From: Roseomonas sp. E05
Lineage (GTDB): Bacteria; Pseudomonadota; Alphaproteobacteria; Acetobacterales; Acetobacteraceae
DNA length: 64,000 nucleotides
Direction: 5' to 3'
Assembly: GCF_030063475.1 (NCBI RefSeq)
Contig: NZ_JASIRT010000003.1
Coordinates: 280,582-344,581 of the forward strand
Shown here: positions 52,561 to 60,707 of the stretch, one piece after another
Layout of the letters: each line of letters starts with the position of its first letter
How positions within the stretch are numbered: the stretch's first letter is position 1
Position numbers and translations under genes: made by a program
Notes under the pieces: generated by a model
Databases searched by the model: none
What the model was told of the DNA's origin: nothing
The model's input: the letters and a program-made list of their open reading frames with translations, nothing else

Positions 52561-53604
52561 ATGACCACCCAGCGCGTGATTACCGACTCTGCGAATACCG
52601 CCGCGTGGTCGGCTCAGACCCTCACCTATGACGACGAGGGTCGGCTGATCCAAAGGGATATGACCCTCGACGACAACGGTTCGGTGCATGTCGTCTACGA
52701 CGCCGCGGACACCGAGAACTGGGCCCGCATCGTCTTCAACTACGATGCTGACGGCCGCCTCCAGTCCGAGATCGCCAACTTCGACGACGGCGCCCATAAC
52801 AACACTTTCTACGACGCGGCGGGCACCGAGACCTGGCAGTCCCAGGTCGTCGCCTATGGCGCTGACGGCCTGCGCTACCGCCTCGACGTCATGTTCGATG
52901 ACGGCGGCAAGAGCGTCACCACCTACGATGTCGGCGGCACGGAGAACTGGAGCAAGCAGAGCTTCACCTACGATGCCGACGGCCATGTGACCTTCCAGGC
53001 CACAAATTTCGACGACGACAGCCGCACCACCGTGCAGTACGACGTGGCAGGGCTGGAGAACTGGCAGCAGGTGACGTTGAACTACGATGCCGCGGGCCAG
53101 CTGTCCCATCAGCTGATCGAATACGACAACGGCACCGGCACCGAGATCTTCCGCGACGCCGGCAACACGGCGGAGTGGTCGAAGTACACCATCACCCATG
53201 GGGCTGAGGGCGAGGTCACCCAGCGTGCCCTGGCCTTCGACGTGGGCGGTCAGATGGTGATGCAGTATGACGTCGCGGGAACCGAATCCTGGACGGCGAA
53301 TGCGCGGATCTACATGCCGGACGGCACGCTGGGTTACGCCGCCACCGTCAACGACGACCACAGCCTGCAGGAGAATCTCGGCAGCGCCGACTGGCAGGAG
53401 GTCTACGACGTGAGCGGCGCCGTGGCGCATCGCTCGGCCGAGCTCGGCAACGGGACCACGCTGATCGTGGATTACGACCTCGCCGATGCGCATGACTGGT
53501 CCGTCTATGCGGTGCTGTACGACGCCCATGGCGACGCGCTCTACTCCGCCGGCATCTACGACAACGGGACACTCGCCGAGACGGTCGTGACGCCGCTGGC
53601 CTGA
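52561..53604 (+). CDS. YD-type repeat protein, paralog 2 (six exact 38-residue repeats)
   Basis: 347 residues. After a 16-residue N-cap, tryptophans fall at 16, 54, 92, 130, 168, 206 and 244, an exact 38-residue period with six repeats. Each unit reads roughly NYDADGRLQSEIANFDDG then YDAAGTETW. A 103-residue C-cap contains AELGNGTTLIVDYDLADAHD. No signal peptide, membrane helix or Cys. ATG with AGGAGAG upstream. The pattern implies a solenoid or propeller-like repeat fold, and possibly cation binding by the acidic loops. Unknown function; no Rhs toxin module. Confidence 0.88.
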   Translation: MTTQRVITDSANTAAWSAQTLTYDDEGRLIQRDMTLDDNGSVHVVYDAADTENWARIVFNYDADGRLQSEIANFDDGAHNNTFYDAAGTETWQSQVVAYGADGLRYRLDVMFDDGGKSVTTYDVGGTENWSKQSFTYDADGHVTFQATNFDDDSRTTVQYDVAGLENWQQVTLNYDAAGQLSHQLIEYDNGTGTEIFRDAGNTAEWSKYTITHGAEGEVTQRALAFDVGGQMVMQYDVAGTESWTANARIYMPDGTLGYAATVNDDHSLQENLGSADWQEVYDVSGAVAHRSAELGNGTTLIVDYDLADAHDWSVYAVLYDAHGDALYSAGIYDNGTLAETVVTPLA

Positions 53605-53641
53605 GGGCGGTTCCGCGGCCCCCAGGGGGCGTCAGGCTGGG

Positions 53642-53671
53642 CCGGGGAGGTGTGGAACAAGGCCTCCCCGG
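53642..53671. terminator. Hairpin after YD-repeat paralog 2
   Basis: CCGGGGAGG and CCTCCCCGG arms (53642-53650, 53663-53671) with a 12-base loop. There is no T tract, so it may be a structured 3' end or repeat rather than a full Rho-independent terminator. Confidence 0.35.
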
Positions 53672-53825
53672 TCGGCAGGCCATTTACAGCGTCTAAAGCT
53701 CTCTTTACATTTCGGTGAGGTTGCCGCCGGAGCGTCAAGACTGCCTGGCCCGCCGCAAGATGCGCTCACATCGCAGGTAGAGACTGCGGCACCCGATCGG
53801 ACCGCCATCATCGGGAGAGCACGGC

Positions 53826-55334
53826 ATGGCAGCGCAGCGGGTCATCACGGATGTCGCCGACATCGCCTCGTGGGCCTTTCAGACACTGTTCTACGATTCG
53901 CTCGGCCGGCTCGTGCGGCGCGAACTGGTGCTCGACGAAGGGGGGGCGGTGTCGTCCGACTATGACCCCGCCAACGCATTCTCCTGGGCCAGCCGGACGC
54001 AGACCTGTGATGCCGCGGGGCAACTCCTGGCCGAGCAGGTCCGCTACGATGACGGCAGCATCGCCTCCGTCCGCTACGACTATGATGTTGCGGGACAGCT
54101 CGCCTCCGTGATCGCGAAGGAAGCCGGGGGCGGCCACAGCGTCACGCGCTATGACCTGGCGGACGCGGCGATCTGGCACAGCTTCACCATCCACTACGAT
54201 GCCGCGGGCCTGCGGGACGAAACCCGCGAGGAACGTGACGACGGGAGCACGATCACCGTCGCCTACGATCCCGCGGATGCCGCGCCCTGGGCACGTCTGG
54301 CCACCACGCGGAACGCAGCCGGGCAGATCGAGCTGCAGGAGACGCGTTATGATGACGGCAGCCGCGAGGTCGTCCGCCGCGGCTACGATGCCGAGGGGCA
54401 TCTGATCACCGAATCCGTCAGCCTCGCCGACGGCAGCCGGAGTTCCAGCCGCTACGACTATGACGCGCAGGGCCAGCTGCGCGTGGAGGCGGAGAACCAC
54501 GCGGATGGCAGCCGCAGGCTCACCTACCATGACGCCGCCGGCACGGAGATCTGGTCGGAGATCGCCATCACCTATGACGCGGCGCGGGTCCGCACGCGCC
54601 TCGACAAGGCGCTCGACCAGGGGGGGCATGCCACGGTCGTGTACGACGCCGATGGATCGGTCCCTTGGTCCAGCATCAGCCAGATCTGGGACGCCGCCGG
54701 ACGCCTGACCACCGAAGCGGTGAACCTGGATGAGGGTGGCCGCCGCGTGACGCGGTATGACGCGGCTGACGCAGCCTCGTGGCACATCCTGGCGCGGGAT
54801 TACGACGCCGCCGGTCGCCTGCTGCACGAGCAGACGCTGCGGGACGACGGCACCGGGACCGACCGCTTCCTGGATGCTTCCGGAGCGGCGCCCTGGTCCG
54901 CCTGCATCGTCAGCCGGGACGCGCAGGGGCTCGCGCCGGAGGGCCTGGTGGAACTCGATGCCGGCTTCCGGGTGGTGCTGCGGCACGACGTGGCGGAGGC
55001 CGAGCCCTGGCGCCTGCAGGCACAGTTCCTGCTGGCGGATGGCGATCTCGCCTGCGCGCTGACCCTGCGCGACAACGCCTCTCTGGAGGAGCTGTTCGGC
55101 GAGGTGCCCTGGCGGCAGAGCATCAGCCGGGATGGCAAGGTGGTGCTGCGCACCGCCGAATTGGGCGAGGGCGCGACGTTGGTGCTCAGCCACGACGCGG
55201 CGAATGCGAAGGAATGGATCGTCATGGCCGATCTGCAGGACGCGGAGGGAAACCTGCTGTTCCACGTCGCGCTCAATCACGACGGAAGCCTGGCCCTCGA
55301 TCCAGGGCTGCCGGGGGCCGACTGGCTGGCCTGA
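53826..55334 (+). CDS. YD-type repeat protein, paralog 3 (expanded)
   Basis: 502 residues. It shares the N-cap form (QRVITDVADIASW) and C-cap (AELGEGATLVLSHDAANAKE) with the other two, but has more units between them. Seven 38-residue W-ended units alternate with compact YD units lacking the W linker (for example DYDVAGQLASV, DYDAQGQLRV). It has a GGGAGAG behind its ATG. No export signal. Expansion relative to the other paralogs suggests repeat gain by internal duplication. Confidence 0.85.
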   Translation: MAAQRVITDVADIASWAFQTLFYDSLGRLVRRELVLDEGGAVSSDYDPANAFSWASRTQTCDAAGQLLAEQVRYDDGSIASVRYDYDVAGQLASVIAKEAGGGHSVTRYDLADAAIWHSFTIHYDAAGLRDETREERDDGSTITVAYDPADAAPWARLATTRNAAGQIELQETRYDDGSREVVRRGYDAEGHLITESVSLADGSRSSSRYDYDAQGQLRVEAENHADGSRRLTYHDAAGTEIWSEIAITYDAARVRTRLDKALDQGGHATVVYDADGSVPWSSISQIWDAAGRLTTEAVNLDEGGRRVTRYDAADAASWHILARDYDAAGRLLHEQTLRDDGTGTDRFLDASGAAPWSACIVSRDAQGLAPEGLVELDAGFRVVLRHDVAEAEPWRLQAQFLLADGDLACALTLRDNASLEELFGEVPWRQSISRDGKVVLRTAELGEGATLVLSHDAANAKEWIVMADLQDAEGNLLFHVALNHDGSLALDPGLPGADWLA

Positions 55335-55445
55335 TGCCCGCGGCCTCCCGAAGCTTCCGCCGGGAGAACCCGGCGAAACCCGAAGGTCCTGCCCTGGGCC
55401 TCCCCTTCCTCCGGCGAGGCGCGGGGTCGGGGAGGCTGCCTTCGC

Positions 55446-55967
55446 TCAGGCGCGGCGCAGGGCGCGCAGGGTGGCCAGGGCCAGGGCGGTCTTCACCACC
55501 GTGCCGGGGATGAACAGCACGAAGCCGACCATCCCCGCCTTCTCCAGGCCGGTGAACTGCGCCAGCCACAGCACGCCGGGCACGAACAGCAGCAGATGCG
55601 CCGCCGTCAGCACCAGCGCCTGCCGCGCCAGCGTGCCACGCGCCAGGCCGGCCAGCGCGGCGGCGGCGATGAAGCCCAGCAGGAAGCCGGCGGTGGGGCC
55701 CATCAGCACGGCCGGGCCGGCGCTGCCGCCGGCGAAGACCGGCAGGCCCAGCGCGCCCTCCAGCAGATAGGCCAGCACGGCGGCGGCGCCGACCCGGCTG
55801 CCGCCGAGCGCGCCGAGCAGCAGCACGACCAGCGTCTGCATGGTGGCGGGCACGGGCCACATCGGCAGGGTGATCTGCGCCGAGGCCGCCAGGGCGGCGG
55901 AGCCGAGCAGGGCGAAGCCGGCCAACTGCAGGCCGGTGCGGGCGCGGGTTGCGGTCAGGTGCATCAT
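55446..55967 (-). CDS. bioY: Biotin transporter BioY
   Basis: 173 residues, six membrane helices. Substrate-specific S component of an ECF transporter; QITLPMWPVPATMQTLVVLL and MGPTAGFLLGF are BioY motifs. No ECF ATPase or T component is adjacent, so BioY may act alone or share a module. The start is set at 55967 (two adjacent ATGs, 55967 and 55964). It overlaps the stop of mutY by 4 bases. Confidence 0.92.
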   Translation of the reverse strand: MMHLTATRARTGLQLAGFALLGSAALAASAQITLPMWPVPATMQTLVVLLLGALGGSRVGAAAVLAYLLEGALGLPVFAGGSAGPAVLMGPTAGFLLGFIAAAALAGLARGTLARQALVLTAAHLLLFVPGVLWLAQFTGLEKAGMVGFVLFIPGTVVKTALALATLRALRRA

Positions 55968-57076
55968 GCGGGGCGTCCCGTCTGTGTTCGTTTGCGCGGC
56001 CCGGAACCGGGCGCGCGGAGAGCAGGGCTTGCCACGGCGATGGTCGCCTCGGCAAGCGTCAGCAGCCGCCGCATGGCGCCGGGCAGAGCCTGCGCGGCAG
56101 CCTCGGGCAGCCACCACTCGCCTTCGGTGCGCAGGCCGGGCGGGGCCATCGTCGCCAGAAGGGTCATGCGCAGCTCGAAATGGGTGAAGCCGTGCTTTGC
56201 CTCGCCAGGCAACGGGCGCCAGCTGAGCCCCGTGGCGGGCGCGAAGGCGAGCGCCTCCTCCGCAGTCCAGCCCTCCTCCCGCCAGGGCGTGCCGGGCAGG
56301 CCGAGCATGCCGCCCAACAGGCCGCTGGGCGGGCGGCGGCGCAGCAGGAGACGCCCCTCGGGATCGTGCAGCAGGAAATGGACGCCGTACTTCACCGGCC
56401 GTGCGGCCCTGGGGGCCTTGCGCGGCAGGCTGGCGGCGAGTCCCGCCTTGCGGCCCGCGCAATCCGCCTGCCAGGGGCAGAGGGCGCAGGCCGGGCTGCG
56501 CGGCGTGCAGATCGTGGCGCCGAGGTCGAAGAGCGCCTGAACGAAGTCGGCCGGCCGTTCATGCGCCGCCGGCTGCTCCATCCAGCCCTGGGCCAGGGCG
56601 GCGAGGCGGGGGCGGGCGCCGGGCAGCGGCTCCTCCACCGCGCGCACGCGGCTGGTCACGCGCTCCACATTGCCGTCCAGCGGCACCACGGGGCGGTCGA
56701 AGGCGATGGCGGCCACGGCGGCGGCGGTATAGGCGCCGATGCCGGGCAGGGCGCGCAGCCCCTCCACCGTATCGGGGAAGCCGCCTTGCACGGCCACGGC
56801 CTGGGCGCAGGCATGCAGGTTGCGGGCGCGGGCGTAGTAGCCGAGCCCGGCCCATTCCTCCGCCACCGCCTCCCAGGGGGCGGCGGCCAGCGCCTCCACG
56901 GTCGGGAAGCGGTCGAGGAAGCGGCGCCAGCGCGGCGTCACCGCGGCGACGGTGGTCTGCTGCAGCATGACTTCGGAGAGCCATATGCGGTAGGGGTCGC
57001 GCGTCGTCTCCCGCCAGGGGAGGGAACGGCGATGGCGGTCATACCAGACGAGCAGGTCGGAGGCGGAGGGCAGCAC
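55964..57076 (-). CDS. mutY: A/G-specific adenine DNA glycosylase
   Basis: 370 residues. Removes adenine opposite 8-oxoguanine. The helix-hairpin-helix LPGIGAYTAAAVAAIAF is followed by the catalytic Asp in PLDGNVERV; SEVMLQQTTV holds the catalytic Glu; the FeS cluster is C-x6-C-x2-C-x5-C (CTPRSPACALCPWQADC). A C-terminal Nudix-like domain recognises 8-oxoG. GTG 57076 is preferred because a TTG at 57112 would overlap the divergent dciA start. Its stop overlaps bioY. Confidence 0.92.
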   Translation of the reverse strand: MLPSASDLLVWYDRHRRSLPWRETTRDPYRIWLSEVMLQQTTVAAVTPRWRRFLDRFPTVEALAAAPWEAVAEEWAGLGYYARARNLHACAQAVAVQGGFPDTVEGLRALPGIGAYTAAAVAAIAFDRPVVPLDGNVERVTSRVRAVEEPLPGARPRLAALAQGWMEQPAAHERPADFVQALFDLGATICTPRSPACALCPWQADCAGRKAGLAASLPRKAPRAARPVKYGVHFLLHDPEGRLLLRRRPPSGLLGGMLGLPGTPWREEGWTAEEALAFAPATGLSWRPLPGEAKHGFTHFELRMTLLATMAPPGLRTEGEWWLPEAAAQALPGAMRRLLTLAEATIAVASPALRAPGSGPRKRTQTGRPA

Positions 57077-57078
57077 GG

Positions 57079-57606
57079 ATGCAGGAAGAGGACGAACCGC
57101 CGCGCGGATCAACCCCCCGGGCGGAGAAACCGGAGAAAGAGGCGGCGCGCCCCGCCCCGGCTTGGCGGGCGGATTTCGGCCCGCGCCCGCTGGCGGCGCT
57201 GCTGCCGCGCCTGACGCGGCCGGTCTTCAAGCGCCGCAGCCCGGCCGCCGCCCATCTGATGACCGACTGGCCGGAGATCGTCGGGCCGGCCCTGGCGGCG
57301 CAGAGCGTGCCGCTACGGCTGACCGGCGGCACGCTGACCCTGCGTTGCACCGGCCCGATGGCGATGGAACTGCAGCACATGGCGCCCCAGCTCGCCGCCC
57401 GGATCAACACCGCGATGGGTCAGCGCCTGGTGGAGCGGCTGCGCTTCGTGCAGGGCAGCATGCCCGCCCCGGCGCCAAAGGCGCGGCGCCCGGCGCCGGT
57501 GAAGCTGCCCGCCTCGGTGGACCGCGCGCTGGAGGAGATCGAGGACCCGGAACTGCGCGCCGCGCTGGCGCGGCTGGGGCAGGGGGTCTATCGCCGCGGT
57601 GGCTGA
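57079..57606 (+). CDS. dciA: DUF721/DciA-family protein, replicative helicase loader
   Basis: 175 residues. The DciA core spans about residues 30-120: LPRLTRPVFKRRSPAAAHLM, DWPEIVGPALAAQSVPLRL. DciA loads the DnaB helicase in bacteria lacking DnaC. The basic C-terminal tail (KARRPAPVKLPASVDRA) is typical of the family. Divergent from mutY with only two bases between chosen starts. Confidence 0.88.
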   Translation: MQEEDEPPRGSTPRAEKPEKEAARPAPAWRADFGPRPLAALLPRLTRPVFKRRSPAAAHLMTDWPEIVGPALAAQSVPLRLTGGTLTLRCTGPMAMELQHMAPQLAARINTAMGQRLVERLRFVQGSMPAPAPKARRPAPVKLPASVDRALEEIEDPELRAALARLGQGVYRRGG

Positions 57607-57882
57607 GCGCCCGCTGCAATGGCCGCAGGCCGGTGTGGCGGGCCTTTTCCGGGCCGAAGGCAACAGGCTCGAAAGATCCCGTGCCAGTCCTTCGCCGCCC
57701 TGCGATGGGAGTGCAACCAGGACCATCCTCATCAGGTCCTTATAGCGTCCAGCGTCCAGCGACGACGCCGCGCCACCACGCTGACCACCTCGCCCAAACG
57801 ACCGTCCAGCACCGCCCTTACTCCTAGGCTTACAGGCGGCAACAGACTTCCGCGCCACCCAGCAGCCGGGCAGGTCAGCCGA

Positions 57883-58053
57883 TCAGCGCAGCGCGCCGCA
57901 AGGCAGCCGAGGGAGGACGCTTACGAGGGTCGCGCGGTTCTGCACGTTGAGCAGGATGATGGCCGCATCCGCCCGGTCCTGTGAAAGGGAGATGGCGAGC
58001 CTCACCGCGTGGTGCGAAGGCATTGAACCGTCGATAGGAACCAGGATCCGCAT
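57883..58053 (-). pseudogene. Truncated universal stress protein (UspA), N-terminal fragment
   Basis: Opens with MRILVPIDGSMPSHHAVRLA, the UspA N-terminal strand and P-loop-like region, then AIILLNVQ and a premature stop after 56 residues, against 140-160 for a complete UspA. The C-terminal nucleotide-binding motif (GS-type) is missing. The sequence beyond the break has no recognisable UspA remainder, so it looks decayed rather than simply short. Confidence 0.7.
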
Positions 58054-58379
58054 GTGCCACTCCGCGCAGCATCCAGGCAGGATTCCTTGCTACAGGTCCG
58101 AGGCTCCGTTCCTGACAAAGGTCAGCTTCTTGGACTGTAGGACGCAGATCAGAATTGCCATCACGGCATCGCGAAGTCTCCGAATGCAGATGCAGGCAGG
58201 CACCCGCCGTGGCCACAGGGCGTCCTCGCGCGTGGCGACAGGTGACGGTAGGCTTGGTCCTGCCGCGGAGGATTTTCGGTTGCCTCTCGGGCAAGGAGTC
58301 CGTCCATGGAAGTGGGCGGCTGCCCCGCGGCAGGTCTACGGTCTGGCGAGCGTGCTTGCAGAAGTGGAGGAGGGGCCTC
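58054..58379. other. Intergenic region between the UspA fragment and the cytochrome gene
   Basis: 326 bases with no recognised gene. It holds an FNR-like palindrome (58112-58125) and the strong GGAGGAGG ribosome-binding site of the cytochrome gene at its right end. Remaining sequence was not interpretable. Confidence 0.4.
58112..58125. promoter_or_regulatory. FNR/FixK-like palindrome
   Basis: CTGAC-N4-GTCAG, differing from TTGAC-N4-GTCAA by one base in each half. It lies about 60 bp before the UspA fragment start and 255 bp before the cytochrome gene. FNR/FixK-type control of usp and cytochrome genes is common in proteobacteria. Confidence 0.35.
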
Positions 58380-58679
58380 GTGAACCGTCACACGCGAAGA
58401 GGCAGTATATCCATGGCTGCCTTCATGGCGCTTCCCGCTGCCCTGCTCGGCGCGGTCGCCGCTCAGGGACAGGAGAGGGCCCCCCCTGCCGGTCAGGCGG
58501 CTTTCGCTCGCGTCTGCGCTGGCTGTCACAGCGATCCCCGCAGCATTGGCGGCCGGGCGGAAGGGCTCGGTGATCCGGCTCGGCGCGCAACGCTCGACCG
58601 TTTCCTGGCTCGCCACCATACTCGCGATCCGGCGGAGCGCGCCGCCATCCTGGCTTGGCTGACGGAGGTCAACCGGTAG
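58380..58679 (+). CDS. Small c-type cytochrome
   Basis: 99 residues from a GTG with an excellent GGAGGAGG six bases upstream. Signal peptide (MAAFMALPAALLGAVAAQG) then a single heme c motif CAGCHSD. No second Met ligand is obvious close by; the length fits a mono-heme class I cytochrome or a subunit of a small dehydrogenase. Its 3' end overlaps the adjacent flavoprotein gene on the other strand by 11 bases. Confidence 0.8.
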   Translation: MNRHTRRGSISMAAFMALPAALLGAVAAQGQERAPPAGQAAFARVCAGCHSDPRSIGGRAEGLGDPARRATLDRFLARHHTRDPAERAAILAWLTEVNR

Positions 58680-60114
58680 CGGCACCGCCCGCCAACCCGC
58701 GCAGCGCAAAGGCGAGAGCGCCGCAGGCGACACCGGTCAGCACGAGCAGGAACGCACGGCGCATGGACCGGCCATGGCGATCATGGGGCGCGCCATAGTC
58801 AAAGCGCTCATAGCGGATATTGGCATCGGGCAGCCCTTGCCGCTCAAGCTCGCCCGCAACCGCTTCCATCATTGCTGCCGGTCCGCAGAGCAAGGCGAGG
58901 GTGCGGCCTGGCTCCAGGCCGCGGAGCAGCGTGGCCAGAGGCCCGGCGAAGGCTGGGGATGCCGCCCCCGCAGGCGGTGGTGCCTGCACCAGATGCTCGG
59001 CCCGCAGGTCCAGCCGTGCGGCGAGCCCGGCAGTCTCCTCATGGAACACCTGCTCGGCCGTGCTGCGGGTGGCGACGAGAACCCGCACCGGGCGCGGCTC
59101 CCCCTTTGCCGCGAGCGAGCGGAGAATGCCGATGATCGGCGCGATGCCCACCCCGCCCGCGACCAGCAGGATCGCATCGGCAGTCCGCCCCTGCACGGTC
59201 AGGGCGCCGTGCGGGCCGTCCAGTGCCGCTGGCGTGCCCGGCGCAAGGGCGCCGACATTGCCGGTCATGTCCCCGGCTTCCCGGATCACCAGCCGCAGGT
59301 CTGGCCACTCCGCGGGCGCGGAGGCGATGGAGAAGGGGTTGTCGTTCAAGGGATGCCGCCCACCGAACACGACCCAGGCGAACTGCCCGGCCTCGAAGTG
59401 GAAGGGCTGGCCATGCCGCTGGCGGAGGATCACCTCCCACAGCTTGGGCGCCAGGGGGCGTACAGCCTCCACCCGCCAGCCTTGATGGCGCGCCCGAATG
59501 GCCCGCAGGACCCACACTTCGGTAAGCGAAGCCAGCGCCAGCATCGCCAGCGCCGCACCTACCGACATGGTCACGGGGTGCGACAGCAGATAGGAGCCAT
59601 GGCGCAATGCGTGATCCGCCAGGAGCAGCACGGCGAGGGCTGCCAGCAGCCCATGTCCCGCGCGCCAGATCTGGTAGGGCAGCGCCAGCCGCTGGCGCCC
59701 CCATGCCAGGCTGAGCAGCGCCAGCAGCGTGAGAAGGGCAAGAGTGCCGGTCAGCAGGCTCGGTGCCGCAAGCAAGTGCCACAGGCGTGCGAGGGCGCTG
59801 CCAGGATTCTCTGCTCCGGCGGCCGCGAACGCCAGGGGGTGAAGCAGGGCCGCCAAGAGAACCGCGGCAGCGGCGAAGCGATGGAACCCTATCGTCACGT
59901 CAAGGCCGACACGCCCGGCGATGCTCTCGAACCGGCCTGAGCTCAGAAACTGCAACAGCAGCATGGCCCCGGCGGTCAGTCCCGTCGCACTGCCGAGTTC
60001 GATCCAGAACTCGTCGAGCGCTTCCGGACCGAAGGCGGCTGCTGCGGCGAGGGGGGCCAAGGCCGCAGCGCAGTAGAGCAGCCCCAGGAGTGGGCCAGGC
60101 AGTCCCTGTCTCAC
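58669..60114 (-). CDS. Ferric-reductase-like membrane flavoprotein (ferredoxin-NADP reductase type)
   Basis: 481 residues. About six membrane helices in residues 1-200 with heme-ligand-type His (GFHRFAAAAVLLAALLHPLA, DHALRHGS), then FAD domain (PLNDNPFSIASAP) and NAD(P)H domain (AGGVGIAPIIGIL, LCGPAAMMEAV). The architecture matches the ferric reductase/NADPH-oxidase-like superfamily, moving electrons from cytosolic NAD(P)H across the membrane. A further hydrophobic helix follows at the C-terminus. Substrate unknown: ferric iron or superoxide formation are possibilities. Confidence 0.88.
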   Translation of the reverse strand: MRQGLPGPLLGLLYCAAALAPLAAAAAFGPEALDEFWIELGSATGLTAGAMLLLQFLSSGRFESIAGRVGLDVTIGFHRFAAAAVLLAALLHPLAFAAAGAENPGSALARLWHLLAAPSLLTGTLALLTLLALLSLAWGRQRLALPYQIWRAGHGLLAALAVLLLADHALRHGSYLLSHPVTMSVGAALAMLALASLTEVWVLRAIRARHQGWRVEAVRPLAPKLWEVILRQRHGQPFHFEAGQFAWVVFGGRHPLNDNPFSIASAPAEWPDLRLVIREAGDMTGNVGALAPGTPAALDGPHGALTVQGRTADAILLVAGGVGIAPIIGILRSLAAKGEPRPVRVLVATRSTAEQVFHEETAGLAARLDLRAEHLVQAPPPAGAASPAFAGPLATLLRGLEPGRTLALLCGPAAMMEAVAGELERQGLPDANIRYERFDYGAPHDRHGRSMRRAFLLVLTGVACGALAFALRGLAGGAATG

Positions 60115-60257
60115 CCGACGGCCCTACGGTAGTCGCAGTTCCCAGTGGGTTCGGCTCGTTGGGACGCCCTCACTTCTATGTTCACGCATTCGGCCCGGCG
60201 CTTTCAAGGATACCGGCTGTACGCGCCTGCGGCCATTTGGCGCTCACCAGGGCCGGG

Positions 60258-60288
60258 AAAAGGATCGGCCGCTTAGAGGCGGCCGATC
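60258..60288 (-). terminator. Rho-independent terminator of the Asp/Arg-rich gene
   Basis: GATCGGCCGC and GCGGCCGATC arms (60263-60272, 60279-60288), loop 6 bases; on the minus strand it is followed by CTTTTCC. It lies just beyond the stop of the gene at 60300-60707. Confidence 0.75.
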
Positions 60289-60299
60289 GCGGCAAGATA

Positions 60300-60707
60300 C
60301 TAACGCCCGCTGCCACTGCCACCCCCGCTGTTGCCACTGCCACTGCCACCGGCGCCACCTCCGCCATTGCTGCCGGGACCGCCGCTAGCGCCACCGTCAG
60401 CGCCCCGCCCACCGGGACCTGCCTGTCCTCCCCCTGGCCCTGCCTGTGTCCGATCCCGGGTGCGGTCCCGGTCCAAGGCGCGTAGCTGCTCCCGTAACCG
60501 GTCGCAGTCGGTTCCACTGCAATCCCGCAGCCGCTGCTGCAGCTGGTCCCGCTGGCGATCCCGGTCCAGTGTCCGATCCCGGTCCAGTGTCCGATCCTGC
60601 GATCTCTGCTGGGCCAAGGCGGCCGTGCCCACCGCGAGCCCCCCCATATGTGGGGCAAAGGACAGCATGAATGTGGCGGCAGCAACGAACAGGGTAGAAG
60701 CCCGCAT
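60300..60707 (-). CDS. Exported Asp/Arg-repeat protein with Gly-rich tail
   Basis: 135 residues. Signal peptide (RASTLFVAAATFMLSFAPHM, ending near AALAQ), then an Asp/Arg dipeptide-rich segment (DRTLDRDRTLDRDRQRD), a DCSGTDCDRLREQ Cys pair, and a Gly/Ser tail of about 45 residues. Zwitterionic repeats with the Cys pair suggest a disulfide-stabilised hub. ATG 60707 is preferred over 60722 for its GGGAG. Transcribed toward the terminator at 60258-60288. Function unknown. Confidence 0.75.
   Translation of the reverse strand: MRASTLFVAAATFMLSFAPHMGGLAVGTAALAQQRSQDRTLDRDRTLDRDRQRDQLQQRLRDCSGTDCDRLREQLRALDRDRTRDRTQAGPGGGQAGPGGRGADGGASGGPGSNGGGGAGGSGSGNSGGGSGSGR

Noticed and set aside
53642..53671. 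Strong Rho-independent terminator after paralog 2.
   Set aside because: Stem is good but there is no T tract; kept only as a low-confidence hairpin.
50748..55334. Interpretation as Rhs/polymorphic toxin genes.
   Set aside because: No Rhs core hallmark, no C-terminal toxin variability, no immunity gene, no VgrG or secretion partner; all three end in a shared conserved cap.
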